A stretch of DNA of 64,000 nucleotides from Deltaproteobacteria bacterium (GTDB lineage Bacteria > Myxococcota_A > Polyangia > DRWM01 > JAAZOP01): positions 24,370-88,369 of the forward strand of contig JACRCZ010000019.1 of NCBI GenBank assembly GCA_016218765.1. Direction: 5' to 3'. Position 1 is the first letter of the stretch. The number at the start of each line of letters is the position of its first letter. Below, piece after piece: positions 7,887-17,065 of this stretch. Below the pieces are notes generated by a model. It saw only the letters and a program-made list of their open reading frames with translations, made no database searches and was not told the DNA's origin. A program made the position numbers and the translations under genes.

Positions 7887-8891
7887 ATGCGCGTACTGGC
7901 TCCGCCGCCGGACGCCGTCGTCGATCCGGTGAGCGGGCGGCTGCGTTGCGGTTCGTTCCGCGGGCCGCTGCCGCCGGTTGATCTGGGGCCCCTGGGGCGG
8001 GACCTGTTGTCGCGGTTCCTGCGGCGCAAGCGCTGGCTGTGGGGGACGATCAGCTCCGACGAGGCGCTGTTCGGGTTCGCCGTGGTCGACCTCGGGTGGC
8101 TGGCGAGCACCTTCGCCTTCGCCTGGGACCGCCGGGAGCGGCGGATGCTGGCCGATCGCTCGGCGCTGGGTCCCGGCTTCCGCGGACGGGTGAACGATCG
8201 GGCCGAAGGCGGGTGCGAGGCGCGGTTCGGTGGGGGGAAGAGCCGGGCGAGGATCTCCCGGCCGGCGGGGGCCACCGCGTACGAGGTCGATGTCGAGCTG
8301 GGCGACCTGCGGATCGCGGCGACGATGGAGTCGGCTTCCGCCCCGCCGCCGCTCTCGGCGATCGTCGAGCTGCCGCCGGACGCGGTGGCGACGACGCAGA
8401 AGCGCGCGCTGCTGGCGGCAAGCGGGCGGGCGCAGGTCGGCGAGCGGACGTTCGCGCTGGACGGCGCCGTGGGCGGCCTCGACTACTCGCACGGCTACCC
8501 GCCGCGGCACACCGTCTGGAAGTGGTGCTTCGCCCTGGGTCGCGCGCGCTCGGGCGAGTCCATCGGCGTGAACCTGGTGCAGGGTTTCGTCGGCGAGCCC
8601 GAGTGCGCGGTGTGGGTCGGGGACGACGTGCACGCCGTGGGCGAGGGCCGCTTCGAATTCGATCGCGGGGACCTTCCGGCGCCGTGGCGCATCCGGACGA
8701 CGGACGGGGCGGTCGAGCTGAAGTTCACGCCCGGGGGGATGCACCGCGAGGAGAAGAACTTCGGCATCATCGCCTCGCACTTCGTCCAGGCGGCCGGGAC
8801 GTTCGACGGCACGATCGCCCTCCCCGGCCGCGCGGTGCTGGAGCTGGACGGCGTCGCGGGTGTCGCGGAGGACCAGGACATGCTTTGGTAG
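7887..8891 (+). CDS. DUF2804 family protein
   Basis: A 334-residue protein with no signal peptide. Its layout fits the DUF2804 family: an early KRWLWGTISSDEALFGFAV segment, a central DYSHGYPPRHTVWKW motif where the family has an aromatic-rich Asp-Tyr signature, and a C-terminal beta-rich part with HREEKNFGIIAS. The family is predicted to be beta-rich and related to carotenoid-hydroxysqualene-type lipocalin folds; its function is unknown. I placed the start at the ATG at 7887 because the upstream part of the open frame overlaps the preceding gene and the 10-bp repeat. The preceding lipid-active fusion enzyme hints at a lipid-related role, from position only. Confidence 0.75.
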   Translation: MRVLAPPPDAVVDPVSGRLRCGSFRGPLPPVDLGPLGRDLLSRFLRRKRWLWGTISSDEALFGFAVVDLGWLASTFAFAWDRRERRMLADRSALGPGFRGRVNDRAEGGCEARFGGGKSRARISRPAGATAYEVDVELGDLRIAATMESASAPPPLSAIVELPPDAVATTQKRALLAASGRAQVGERTFALDGAVGGLDYSHGYPPRHTVWKWCFALGRARSGESIGVNLVQGFVGEPECAVWVGDDVHAVGEGRFEFDRGDLPAPWRIRTTDGAVELKFTPGGMHREEKNFGIIASHFVQAAGTFDGTIALPGRAVLELDGVAGVAEDQDMLW

Positions 8892-8899
8892 GGGGATGG

Positions 8900-8955
8900 C
8901 CTGCCCCGAGCGAAGCCCGCCCCGAGCGTGGCGAGGGGCGGAGCAAGTCGAGGGG
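8900..8955 (+). repeat. CCCCGAGCG-type dispersed palindromic repeat
   Basis: Two related halves, CCCCGAGCGAAGCC and CCCCGAGCGTGGCGAGGGG, followed by GGAGCAAGTCGAGGGG. The second half is an imperfect palindrome. The pattern resembles intergenic repeats of the GAGCG(N)AGTCGAGGGG type seen in several high-GC phyla. It lies directly upstream of the Sel1-like lipoprotein gene. Confidence 0.55.
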
Positions 8956-8976
8956 GGGGCTGGGGGCTGGCGAAAC

Positions 8977-10665
8977 ATGGAGACCACGTTGATCCGAACC
9001 GGGGAGACACGCCTGGGTCTTGTCCTCGCGTCGGCGTTTGCCGTCTTGGCGGCTTGCGGGCCTGCGGTGCAGCCGCCGCTGGGCCCGACGGTGCCGACGC
9101 CGACGCCGACGCCCGCGCCCGCGCCCACGCCCGCGCCCACGCCGCCGGCAGGACCGCCGCTCGTGTGCACGACGGACGCGCCGGAGGGGTGTCGCGAGGC
9201 GGGGCGGCGGCATCTGGAGCTGGGCGCGTTGGACGCGGCCGAGGAGAGCTATCGCATCTCGTGCACGGTCGCGCTGGATGCGGCGGGGTGCACGGGGGTC
9301 GGGGCGGTCCTGGCGGTGCGCGGGCAGGCCGACCTGGCGGAGTCGTGGTTCCGGCAGGGTTGCGAGGGCGGGGACGCGGACGGCTGCTATCATCTCGCCA
9401 TCCAGGTCGAGGCGCGGGGGAATCCGGGCGAGGCGGATCGGCTGTATGACGGCGCCTGCGCCTCGGGCGTCCTCGCGTCGTGCGTGGCGCTGGGCTCGCT
9501 GCGGCTGGCGAGCGCCGACGGGGACGCGGAGGCGGCGTTCCGTGGCGCGTGCGGGGCCGACGGACCGATCCTCCCGGCGGCGTGCTCGGCGCTGGGCCGG
9601 GTGCTGCGGGACGCCGGCCGTCCGGAGGAGGCGCAGGCGGCGTTCGTCCGGGCGTGCGACGCGGGGGACGCGGCAGGGTGTCGCGAGCTGGGGCAAGGGA
9701 TGGAGGTGGGCTCGGGCGCCGTGGACGCGTTCCGCCGGGGTTGTGACGCGGGCGATGCCGAGGCGTGCTACGAGAGCGGGCGCGCGTCGCTGGCGGAGGC
9801 CCGATTCGACGAGGCGGAGGCGTCGTTCCGGCCGGGCTGCGAGCGCGGTCACGGGCGCGCGTGCCTCGAGCTGGGACATCGGCTGGTGGCGCGCGGCGAG
9901 GTCGAGGAAGCCGAGGCGTCGTATCGCAAGGCGTGCGACGACGACGTGCCGGAGGGCTGCCGGGCGCTGGGGGCGGCGCGGCAGGGGGCGGGCCTCGCCG
10001 ACGAGGCGGCCGAGCTGTTCGGCCGCGGGTGCGAGCTGCGCGACCCCGAATCGTGCGCCGTGTTCGGCGCGTTGCGGCAGGGAGCGGGGGACGAGGCGGG
10101 GGCGCAGGCGGCGTTCCGGACGGCGTGCGACGGCGGCCGGGGCGATTCGTGCCGGGCGCTGGGCCGGATGTTCGAGGACGGCGGCGACCGGCGGGAGGCG
10201 GAGCGTGCGTATGCGGCGGGTTGCGACGCGGGCAACGCGCCGGGGTCCTGCACGGCGCTCGGGGATTTCCTCGCCGGACGGCGGCGCGCCGAGGAGGCGA
10301 CCGCGGCCTACCGGCGCGGGTGCGACGGCGGCGACGCCGCGGCGTGCCTGGCGGTGGGCGGGCGCGAGTCGGAGGCGGGTGACGCCGCGACCGCGGAAGC
10401 CGACTATCGTCGCGGCTGCGATCTCGGCCTGGCGCCCGCATGCACGGCCTACGGCGGCGCGCTGGAGGCGCGCGGCGCGCGCTGGAACGACGCGCAGGAC
10501 GTCTACCGCAGGGCGTGCGACGGCGACGACGGTCCCGGCTGCCACGCGCTCGGCGTGCTGCTCGAGGCACACGACCGCTTCCCCGACGCCATCGCGGCCT
10601 ACCGCCGCGGCTGCCTGGCGGGACACGCCCCCTCGTGCGACGCGGCGGGGATGCCGGCGCCCTGA
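8977..10665 (+). CDS. Cys-rich Sel1-like repeat lipoprotein
   Basis: A 562-residue lipoprotein. The signal FAVLAAC gives a lipid-anchored Cys at 27, followed by a Pro/Thr/Ala linker made of alternating Pro codons (residues ~32-60). From about residue 65 to the end, a dozen or more helical repeats of ~33-36 residues follow, each with the pattern YRRGCDGGDAAACLAVG: two Cys seven to eight residues apart, Ala-rich helices and Gly turns. This matches Sel1-like/Hcp repeats, in which the Cys pair forms a disulfide bridging neighbouring helices, and suits an oxidising location outside the inner membrane. Such solenoids usually bind proteins or peptides. Start ATG at 8977 was chosen because it gives a proper signal sequence; longer versions run into the repeat at 8900. 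Confidence 0.8.
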   Translation: METTLIRTGETRLGLVLASAFAVLAACGPAVQPPLGPTVPTPTPTPAPAPTPAPTPPAGPPLVCTTDAPEGCREAGRRHLELGALDAAEESYRISCTVALDAAGCTGVGAVLAVRGQADLAESWFRQGCEGGDADGCYHLAIQVEARGNPGEADRLYDGACASGVLASCVALGSLRLASADGDAEAAFRGACGADGPILPAACSALGRVLRDAGRPEEAQAAFVRACDAGDAAGCRELGQGMEVGSGAVDAFRRGCDAGDAEACYESGRASLAEARFDEAEASFRPGCERGHGRACLELGHRLVARGEVEEAEASYRKACDDDVPEGCRALGAARQGAGLADEAAELFGRGCELRDPESCAVFGALRQGAGDEAGAQAAFRTACDGGRGDSCRALGRMFEDGGDRREAERAYAAGCDAGNAPGSCTALGDFLAGRRRAEEATAAYRRGCDGGDAAACLAVGGRESEAGDAATAEADYRRGCDLGLAPACTAYGGALEARGARWNDAQDVYRRACDGDDGPGCHALGVLLEAHDRFPDAIAAYRRGCLAGHAPSCDAAGMPAP

Positions 10666-10725
10666 CGCGCGTTCGGCCCGCTCGCGGAATGCCGGTTCCG
10701 ACCTGCCCGGGCGGCCAGTCGCGCC

Positions 10726-12675
10726 TTACCCGCCCCAGACGTACCCGGCGATCCCCTCGTCGGTGAAGCCGGAAGCGACGGCGCTGTCACGCTCCGCGGC
10801 GCTGGTCGTGTAGAAGTGGTCGCCGTCGGTCGGGTGGGAGAGGCGGTACAGCGGCACCGCGCCGCAGAACGGCGACGTGCCGATGTAGCCGATCGAGCCC
10901 TCGAAGGCGGCGCCGGGCGCGCCCTCGCAGCTCGCGTCGGTCGTGTAGAAATGGTCGCCGCCGGAAGCCAGCCAGCAGCGGTAGAACGACGTGACGGCGC
11001 CGATCGCGGCGTCGTAGAGATAGAAGTAGTCCAGGTACTCGATGACGTAGCCGCAGCACCCGGCCTCGCCCGCATCGACGGCGTAGAAGTGATCGGTGCC
11101 CGCGGTGCTGTACGAGCGGTGCACGGGGTGGCGGCAGCCCTCGTCGCAGGTTCCGTCGCAGTCGTCGTCCGCGGCGTTGCAGGTCTCGCCGGGCGGGGCG
11201 CACGAGCCCCAGGCGCAGCCGGCGCCGCAGGAACGGGAGCCGCTCGAGCCGCAGGACGTCGTGCACGAGCCGGCGGCGCCGAGGCAGCAGCCGAAGCCGT
11301 TGTCGCACCCGGAGACGCAGTCGTCGTCCAGACCGTTGCACGTCTCGGCCGGAGGCGTGCACGAGCCCCAGGCGCAGCCCGCGGAGCAGGTGCGGGTCCC
11401 GGCCGATGAGCAGCCGGTGGTGCAGGGCTCGGAGCGGCCGCGGACGCAGGGGAAGAGCTCGTCGGTGGACCCGTCGCAATCCTCGTCGGACGCGTTGCAG
11501 ATCTCGGCGGCGCCGGGGTGCACGGCGCCGTCGGCGTCGTTGCAGTCGGAGCCGGTGCACGCGGCGGAGGGGTAGGTATCGCCGTCCGCGTCCGGGGCGG
11601 CGAAGACGCACCCGCCCGCGCCGGAGCTTGCCGCCGGGTCGCAGCGATCGGTGGTGCACGCGAGGCCGTCGGAGCAGGAGGGCGGGCTGCCGGCGGTGCA
11701 CCCGGTCGCCGCGTTGCAGCGTTCCAGTCCGTCGCAGTACCGGCCGTTGTCGCACAGGGCGTCGCGCGCCTCGGCGACGCACACGTCCGAGGCGACGTCG
11801 CAGCGGTCCGCCGTGCACAGGACGCCGTCGGAGCAGGCGGGCGGGGCGCCGGTGACGCACCCGGAGCCGGCGTCGCAGCGTTCGGCGCCGTTGCAGTAGC
11901 GCCCGTCCTGGCAGCGGGTGTCGTCGGGCCAGGCGGAGCAGGACCCGTCGAGCGGGTTGCAGGAGTCGAGAGTACAGTCGCGCCCGTCGTCGCAGGCGCG
12001 GGGAGTGCCGCGGCCGCAGGTGCCGTCGGCTCCGCAGGTCTTGGCGCCGTTGCAGGCGTCGCCGTCCGTGCAGTGGGCGTCCGAGGTGCAGGCGGGAGGA
12101 TCCACGCAGCCGCCGCCGCCGGGATCGCAGAGCTGGGGCGGGGTGCAGCGGGAGTGATCCGGCGTGACGCGGCAGTCTCCGGAGAGGGGATCGCAGGCGT
12201 CGACGGAACAGTCGATGCCGTCCGTGCAGTCGATCGCCGTGCCCGGGAGGCAACCCAGGACGACGTCGCAGATCTCCTCGCCGTTGCACGCGTTGCCGTC
12301 GCCGCAGGCGTCGTGGTCGGAGGCGTGCGTGCAGCGGCCGGCGGCGAGGTCGCAGTCGTCCGAGGTGCACTCGACGCCGTCGTCGCAGTCGGCGGCGGTC
12401 GAGCACGGGCCGGCTTCGGCGCCGTCGCCCGCCGCGTCGTCGCCGGAGCCGTCCGTATCGGCCGCATCGTCGACGGCGTCCGGGCCGTCGCCGGTCGCGT
12501 CTGGCGCGGCGTCGTCCGCCGCATCCGTTGCGACGTCGGAGGATGCGTCGGCGTCCCGGGCGTCGGGCGCCCCGTCGCCCTGGAGAACCGAGCCTCCGGC
12601 GGCGCACGCGGACCCGAAAACCGCGAACACTCCGGCGGCCAGCAACGCGAGTCGGCCGGTACCCTCGAGGTTCAT
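10726..12675 (-). CDS. secreted Cys-rich protein with MopE-like motifs and C-terminal DUF5648 domain
   Basis: A 649-residue exported protein. A signal sequence ending near GSAC (Cys24) suggests lipidation. Residues ~35-85 are an Asp/Ala-rich linker. Residues ~90-360 hold many Cys in repeats such as CNGAERCDAGSGC with CSDG or CDDG spacers, each ~45 residues. Residues ~370-500 hold three MopE-type metal-binding motifs (CNASDEDCDG, CNGLDDDC, CNAADDDCDG). The C-terminal ~130 residues carry repeated DHFYTT/DHFYAVD segments and VPLYRLSHPTDGDHFYTT, the hallmark of DUF5648. The mosaic is typical of Myxococcota surface proteins. A TATACT box about 20 bases before the start (12695-12700, read leftward) is a possible -10 element. 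Function is unknown; copper or calcium binding is an inference from the MopE motifs. Confidence 0.8.
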   Translation of the reverse strand: MNLEGTGRLALLAAGVFAVFGSACAAGGSVLQGDGAPDARDADASSDVATDAADDAAPDATGDGPDAVDDAADTDGSGDDAAGDGAEAGPCSTAADCDDGVECTSDDCDLAAGRCTHASDHDACGDGNACNGEEICDVVLGCLPGTAIDCTDGIDCSVDACDPLSGDCRVTPDHSRCTPPQLCDPGGGGCVDPPACTSDAHCTDGDACNGAKTCGADGTCGRGTPRACDDGRDCTLDSCNPLDGSCSAWPDDTRCQDGRYCNGAERCDAGSGCVTGAPPACSDGVLCTADRCDVASDVCVAEARDALCDNGRYCDGLERCNAATGCTAGSPPSCSDGLACTTDRCDPAASSGAGGCVFAAPDADGDTYPSAACTGSDCNDADGAVHPGAAEICNASDEDCDGSTDELFPCVRGRSEPCTTGCSSAGTRTCSAGCAWGSCTPPAETCNGLDDDCVSGCDNGFGCCLGAAGSCTTSCGSSGSRSCGAGCAWGSCAPPGETCNAADDDCDGTCDEGCRHPVHRSYSTAGTDHFYAVDAGEAGCCGYVIEYLDYFYLYDAAIGAVTSFYRCWLASGGDHFYTTDASCEGAPGAAFEGSIGYIGTSPFCGAVPLYRLSHPTDGDHFYTTSAAERDSAVASGFTDEGIAGYVWGG

Positions 12676-12751
12676 CGTCCGCTCCTTGGGCCGGAGTATA
12701 CGGGGATGGCGGCCGCTCCGCCACGCGCGCGCGGGGTCCCGCGGCGGACGG

Positions 12752-13942
12752 TCACGCCTCCTCGTCCCGCCGCACCCTGCGGTACGCCTCGCGGAACGGC
12801 ACGCCCGACTCCTGGACGAGGCGATAGGCGCGCTCGGCGAGGCGGAGGTCGTCGTCGAGCGCGGCCGCCATGCGTGGTCCGTCGAAGCGGACGAGCGGAA
12901 CGGCGTGGGCCATGAGCCTCGCCGTGGCGAGGACGCCGTCCATGCCGCGGAAGAGGGCCTTCTTCACGAGCTGCAGGTCGCGGTGGTACCCCGACGGCAG
13001 CTTCGCGGTCACGGCAAGCACCTCGAACAGCGCCGCGGCCGCCTCGCCGCTCCGGCCCCGCGCCAGCTCGAACAGGTCCGGGTTGCGCTTCTGGGGCAGC
13101 ATCGAAGAACCCGTGGTGAGCTCGGGCGGGAGCCGCACGAAGCCGAACTCCGCGGTCGCGAACAGGCACAGCTCGGCCGCGAGCCGGCCGAGGTCCTGGC
13201 CCAGAAGGGCCGCCTCGAACAGGGCGCCGGCCTCCGCCTTGCCCCGGGAGAGCTGCACCGCGGTGACCGGCACGTGCGGCTCGGAGAAGCCGAGCGAGGC
13301 GGTCGTGTGCCCGCGGTCGAGCTCGAGCACCGGCACGCCGTAGCCCGCGGCCGAGCCGAGCGGGTTCCGGTCGGCGCGACGGCGGGCGGCCCGGAGCCCC
13401 GCGGCGTCGTCACGGAGCTCGGCGGCGAACCCGCCCGCCCACAGCGCCACGGAAGACGGCATCGCCCGCTGCAGGTGCGTGTAGCCCGGCATCGGCAGCG
13501 AGCCCTGGGCGGCGGCCAGTCCGTCGAGCGCGTCGGCCGCCGCCCCCGCGGCCCCGGCGAGCGTTTCGAGCGCGTCCTTCAGCCACAGCCGCAGGGCGGC
13601 GAGCACCTGATCATTGCGGGAGCGGCCGAGGTGGATGCGGGAGCCCGCCTCGCCGCACGCTTCCACGAGCCGGTTCTCGATCGCGGTGTGGCAGTCCTCC
13701 TCCTCCAGCGACACGCGCCAGGCGCCCGCGGCGTGGTCCGCCCCGATGCGCGCGAGCGTGGTCCCGAGGGCGGCGAGGTCGTCCGACGAGAGGAAGCCGG
13801 AGGCGTGAAGCATCGCCGCGTGCGCCGCCGACGCGCGGACGTCGTAGGCCACGAGCCGGTCGTCCAGGAGGTGGTCCTCGCCCGCGGTGTATTCGAGGAC
13901 GATTCGATCGAGCGGTTCGCCGCGGTCCCACAGCCTCGTCAT
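12752..13942 (-). CDS. argH: argininosuccinate lyase, C-terminally short
   Basis: Cleaves argininosuccinate to arginine and fumarate, the last step of the operon's pathway. The 396 residues contain the fumarase-superfamily signature GSSMLPQKRNPD (278-289, flexible catalytic Ser loop), GYTHLQRAMP with the Thr155-His156 pair, and SRIHLGRSRNDQV at the N-terminal substrate site. Most bacterial ArgH proteins are ~450-470 residues; here the chain stops just after GVPFREAYRRV, so the usual final helical segment is absent. No continuation is seen in other frames, and only 76 bases separate the stop from the next gene. Start: ATG at 13942 (GTG at 13951 is also possible). It is the last gene of the arg operon, 52 bases after argE. 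Confidence 0.88.
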   Translation of the reverse strand: MTRLWDRGEPLDRIVLEYTAGEDHLLDDRLVAYDVRASAAHAAMLHASGFLSSDDLAALGTTLARIGADHAAGAWRVSLEEEDCHTAIENRLVEACGEAGSRIHLGRSRNDQVLAALRLWLKDALETLAGAAGAAADALDGLAAAQGSLPMPGYTHLQRAMPSSVALWAGGFAAELRDDAAGLRAARRRADRNPLGSAAGYGVPVLELDRGHTTASLGFSEPHVPVTAVQLSRGKAEAGALFEAALLGQDLGRLAAELCLFATAEFGFVRLPPELTTGSSMLPQKRNPDLFELARGRSGEAAAALFEVLAVTAKLPSGYHRDLQLVKKALFRGMDGVLATARLMAHAVPLVRFDGPRMAAALDDDLRLAERAYRLVQESGVPFREAYRRVRRDEEA

Positions 13943-13994
13943 GCGTCCCACCTTCCTCCCGCGGCCTGCCTCGTGCCGTCGGCCGTGCGCACCG

Positions 13995-15095
13995 TCACGC
14001 GGCTGCCGGCTCGAGCCGGCCGGCGCAGCGACGGACGGCCTCCTCGTAGAACCGGGCCCCGGCGAGCACCTCGGCCTCCTCCACGTACTCGTCCGCCGTG
14101 TGCGACCGCTCGGAGCGGCCGGGACCGACCTTGATCGCGGGCGCGACCTTCGCCCAGAAGACCCAATCCGAGACTCCCCGGGAGCCGAAGGTGCGCGCGC
14201 CGGGCCGGGCGCCGAGCGCCGCCTGGACCAGGGGATGGCCGGCGTCGATCTCGCAGGGGACGAGCCGGTCGCTCACGACGCGGACCTCGCCCTCGCAGAC
14301 GCTCCGGACGCGGGCGGTCAGGACGTGCGGCGACGGCTCCGGGTTCACGCGAACGTCGAGCAGACAGGTCGCCTCGGCGGGCACCATGTTCCGCGCGGTT
14401 CCGCCCCGAACGATCGTCGGCTCCAGCGTGACCGGCCCGAGGGTCGGGTGCGGCGGGCCCAGGTCGAGGCCCGCGAGGGCGACGAGATCGCGGGCGAGGC
14501 CGTGGATCGCGTTGCGCGCCCCCGTCGCGTGCCCGTGGGCGGCGTGGCGGGCGTCGCCGTGCGCGACCAGCTCGAGCACCAGGAGCCCCTTCTGCGCCAC
14601 CGCCACATCCAGTCCCGTGGGCTCGCCCACGATCACTCCCGCCGGGCGCAGGCCGCGTGCGACGAGGTGCGGCACCAGCGCCTCGGCCCCCGCGCATCGC
14701 GTCTCCTCCTCGGCGGTCAGCGCGAGCAGCAGCCGGAGACCGAGAGCGTCCAGGTCGGGCGCGAGGCGGAGCGTCGCGGCCGTCATGGCCGCCACCGAGG
14801 CTTTCGCGTCGTTCGAGCCGAGCCCATAGATTCGTCCCGCCACGACCTCCGGAACCAGCGGATCGCGGGTCCAGCCCGGCGCGGGGGGAACGGTGTCCAG
14901 GTGCGTGCAGAGGCAGAGCAGCGGCGCCCCCGCAGGTCCCACCACCGCCCAAACGTTCTTGCCCAGCCGGTCCGGCGCCGCGCCGGCGTTCGCCAGAATG
15001 GCCGCGATGTCCGCGGCGAGCGCGTCCTCCTCGCCGGACACGGAGCGCGTGGCCACGGCGCGGCGATGGAACCGCAGGAGGGTCTCGTCGTTCAT
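13995..15095 (-). CDS. argE: M20-family deacylase acting on N-acyl-citrulline or N-acyl-ornithine
   Basis: A 366-residue M20 zinc amidohydrolase. Metal and catalytic motifs are present: CTHLDTVPP (His and catalytic Asp), GLGSNDAKAS (bridging Asp) and TAEEETRC (Glu pair). The GLGSNDA form of the second motif resembles the acetylcitrulline deacetylases that work with N-acetylornithine carbamoyltransferases, rather than the GRGxxDMKG form of E. coli ArgE. Since the operon's carbamoyltransferase is of the N-acyl type, the likely substrate is N-acetylcitrulline, giving citrulline for ArgG. The ATG overlaps the argB stop (ATGA), so translation is coupled. Confidence 0.87.
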   Translation of the reverse strand: MNDETLLRFHRRAVATRSVSGEEDALAADIAAILANAGAAPDRLGKNVWAVVGPAGAPLLCLCTHLDTVPPAPGWTRDPLVPEVVAGRIYGLGSNDAKASVAAMTAATLRLAPDLDALGLRLLLALTAEEETRCAGAEALVPHLVARGLRPAGVIVGEPTGLDVAVAQKGLLVLELVAHGDARHAAHGHATGARNAIHGLARDLVALAGLDLGPPHPTLGPVTLEPTIVRGGTARNMVPAEATCLLDVRVNPEPSPHVLTARVRSVCEGEVRVVSDRLVPCEIDAGHPLVQAALGARPGARTFGSRGVSDWVFWAKVAPAIKVGPGRSERSHTADEYVEEAEVLAGARFYEEAVRRCAGRLEPAAA

Positions 15096-16039
15096 GCGGG
15101 CGCGGTCCCCTGCGCCAGCTCCGCGGGCAGGATCTCCGCGCGGTCCTGGACGATGAGCGTCCCCGCGCCCTCGTTGGTGAAGACCTCGGCCAGCAGGCTG
15201 CCGGGAGAGGCGTGGCCGACGACGTGGACGCGCGGCACGCCGCCGGCGAGCGCCGCCCGCGCCGCGTTGACCTTCGGCAGCATGCCGCCGCGGAGCGCGC
15301 CGCGCGTCTCGAGGGCCGCGAGGCCGGGGAGGTCGACGTAGGAGACCAGCGAGCAGGGGTCCTTCGCGTTCTCGAGGATGCCGGGCGTGTCGGTGAGGAA
15401 GACGAGCTTCTCGGCGCCGAGGGCCACGGCCACGGCGGAGGCCACCGTGTCGGCGTTGACATTGAGCACGCGCCCGCCGTCGTCCGCCGCGAGGGGCGCG
15501 AGGACGGGGGTGAACCCGGCGGCCAGCAGGCGCTCCAGCGCGTCGCGGTCGACCGAGGTCAGGTCGCCGACCTCGCCGTAGTCCACGGTCGCCGATTCGC
15601 CGCCGTCCTGTCGGACGACGGGCGGCCGCACCTCTGCGCGCAGGATCGCCGCGTCGACGCCGGAGAGGCCGAGGGCCGGAAGGTGGGCGCGGCGGCACTC
15701 GGCAAGGATCTCGGTGTTCACCTTGCCGCGGATCGCCAGGATCACCGCGTTGAGCATGGCCGGGGACGTCACCCGCCGCCCGTCCACGAATCGACTCTCG
15801 ACGCCGAGCCGCTCCGCGAGCGCCGTGGCCTGCGGCCCGCCGCCGTGCACGACCACGACGCGGATCCCGAAGGAGACCAGAATGCCGAGCTGCTCCACCA
15901 CGGCGCGCACGGCGGCGGAGTCCCGGGTCGTGGAGCCTCCGAGCTTGACCACGAAGGTCTTGCCCCGGAAGAGCCGGACGTAGGGCAGCGTCCGGACGAG
16001 GACCGACAGGGTGGACTCCCGATCGTGGGGCATGTTCAT
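15092..16039 (-). CDS. argB: N-acetylglutamate kinase
   Basis: A 315-residue amino-acid kinase that phosphorylates N-acetylglutamate. It has FVVKLGGST at the N-terminus (phosphate-binding Lys), VVVHGGGPQ (glycine-rich loop), and GRVLNVNADTVASAVA with FLTDTPGIL (substrate and nucleotide site) further on. Slightly longer than usual ArgB because of an N-terminal extension of ~25 residues before the first strand, a feature often linked to arginine feedback in long-form enzymes. Start: ATG at 16039 overlaps the argF' stop as ATGA; an internal ATG two codons later is less likely. Its stop overlaps the argE start the same way. Confidence 0.93.
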   Translation of the reverse strand: MNMPHDRESTLSVLVRTLPYVRLFRGKTFVVKLGGSTTRDSAAVRAVVEQLGILVSFGIRVVVVHGGGPQATALAERLGVESRFVDGRRVTSPAMLNAVILAIRGKVNTEILAECRRAHLPALGLSGVDAAILRAEVRPPVVRQDGGESATVDYGEVGDLTSVDRDALERLLAAGFTPVLAPLAADDGGRVLNVNADTVASAVAVALGAEKLVFLTDTPGILENAKDPCSLVSYVDLPGLAALETRGALRGGMLPKVNAARAALAGGVPRVHVVGHASPGSLLAEVFTNEGAGTLIVQDRAEILPAELAQGTAPA

Positions 16040-17046
16040 GCACCTTCCTCCGTGAGCAGCTCGAGGAGCAGGGCCTTCTGCGCGTGGAGCCGGTTGCCCG
16101 CCTCGCGGAGCACCACGCTCCGGGGGCCGTCGAGCACCTCGTCCCGCACCTTGACGTTGCGGCGCACCGGCAGGCAGTGCATGAACCGCGCGTCGGGCCG
16201 GGCCGTCGCGAACCAGTCCTCCGCCACGCACCAGTCGCGCAAGGGGCGGCGACGCTCGGCCTCCTCGGCCGGGCGACCGTAGAGGTCCGGGGCGCCCCAG
16301 CTCTTCGCGTAGAGCACGTGGGCCCCCTCCAGCGCCTCCCGGCGGTCGGCGGTCTGCCGGATCGATCCGCCCGACTCTGCCGCGAGCCGGGCGGCGCGCT
16401 CCACGAGCGGCCCCGGCAGGGCGTACCCGTCGGGCCGCAGGAGCGTCACGTCCATGCCCCGGCGGGCCGCCATCGCGAGCGCGGCCGCCGGCACGGCGAG
16501 CGCGAGGGGCTTGGGATGGTAGGCCCACGAGAGCACGAACCGCCCACCCCGCCGCGGGATCCCGACGTCCTCGAGCGTCTTCCAGTCGGCGAGCGCCTGG
16601 CACGGATGGGCCGCGGCCGACTCGAGGTTCACGAACGGCTTCGGGCAGAGCTCGGCCATCCGGCGGATCACGCCGTCCGCCAGATCCTCCGCGAGGTCCT
16701 TCCCCTTGGCGAAGCAGCGGACGCCGAGCGCGTCCGCGTACTCGGCAAGCACGGGAATCGCCTCCCGCACGTGTTCCACGGCGTCGCCGTCCATGACCGC
16801 GCCGTCGCGCGTCTCGAGCGCCCAGCTCGATTGGCCCGGCGTGATCACGAACGTGTCGCCGCCGAGCTGCTTCACCCCGGCCTCCATGGAGGCCAGCGTG
16901 CGAAGCGACGGGTTCAGGAACAGCAGCGCGACGATCTTCCCGCGGAGGGCGCTGGACAGGGGATTCGCCTCGAGCTGCTTCGCCCGCCGGAGCACCGCCT
17001 CCAGACGCTCGTCCGACAGATCCGACAGATCCAGGAATTGCTTCAT
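16036..17046 (-). CDS. argF': N-acetyl(or succinyl)ornithine carbamoyltransferase
   Basis: A 336-residue transcarbamylase. The carbamoyl-phosphate site is FLNPSLRTLAS, where ordinary ArgF has STRT, and the C-terminal signature is MHCLPVRRNVKV, which is diagnostic of N-acylornithine carbamoyltransferases (AOTCase/SOTCase) rather than OTCase. WALETRDGAVMDGD occupies the 90s loop where AOTCase has a discriminating Glu; the Glu here favours acetyl over succinyl substrates, though I aligned this from memory. The reaction would be N-acetylornithine plus carbamoyl phosphate to N-acetylcitrulline. This fits the absence of argJ and the GLGSNDA-type ArgE downstream. The gene starts 20 bases after the argD stop. 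Confidence 0.88.
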   Translation of the reverse strand: MKQFLDLSDLSDERLEAVLRRAKQLEANPLSSALRGKIVALLFLNPSLRTLASMEAGVKQLGGDTFVITPGQSSWALETRDGAVMDGDAVEHVREAIPVLAEYADALGVRCFAKGKDLAEDLADGVIRRMAELCPKPFVNLESAAAHPCQALADWKTLEDVGIPRRGGRFVLSWAYHPKPLALAVPAAALAMAARRGMDVTLLRPDGYALPGPLVERAARLAAESGGSIRQTADRREALEGAHVLYAKSWGAPDLYGRPAEEAERRRPLRDWCVAEDWFATARPDARFMHCLPVRRNVKVRDEVLDGPRSVVLREAGNRLHAQKALLLELLTEEGA

Positions 17047-17065
17047 GGCCTTCCCGTCCTTCCCC

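Noticed and set aside
12676..12751. Frameshifted C-terminus of argH
   Set aside because: All frames in the 76-base gap were read; none gives the missing segment, so truncation rather than a frameshift is the better reading.
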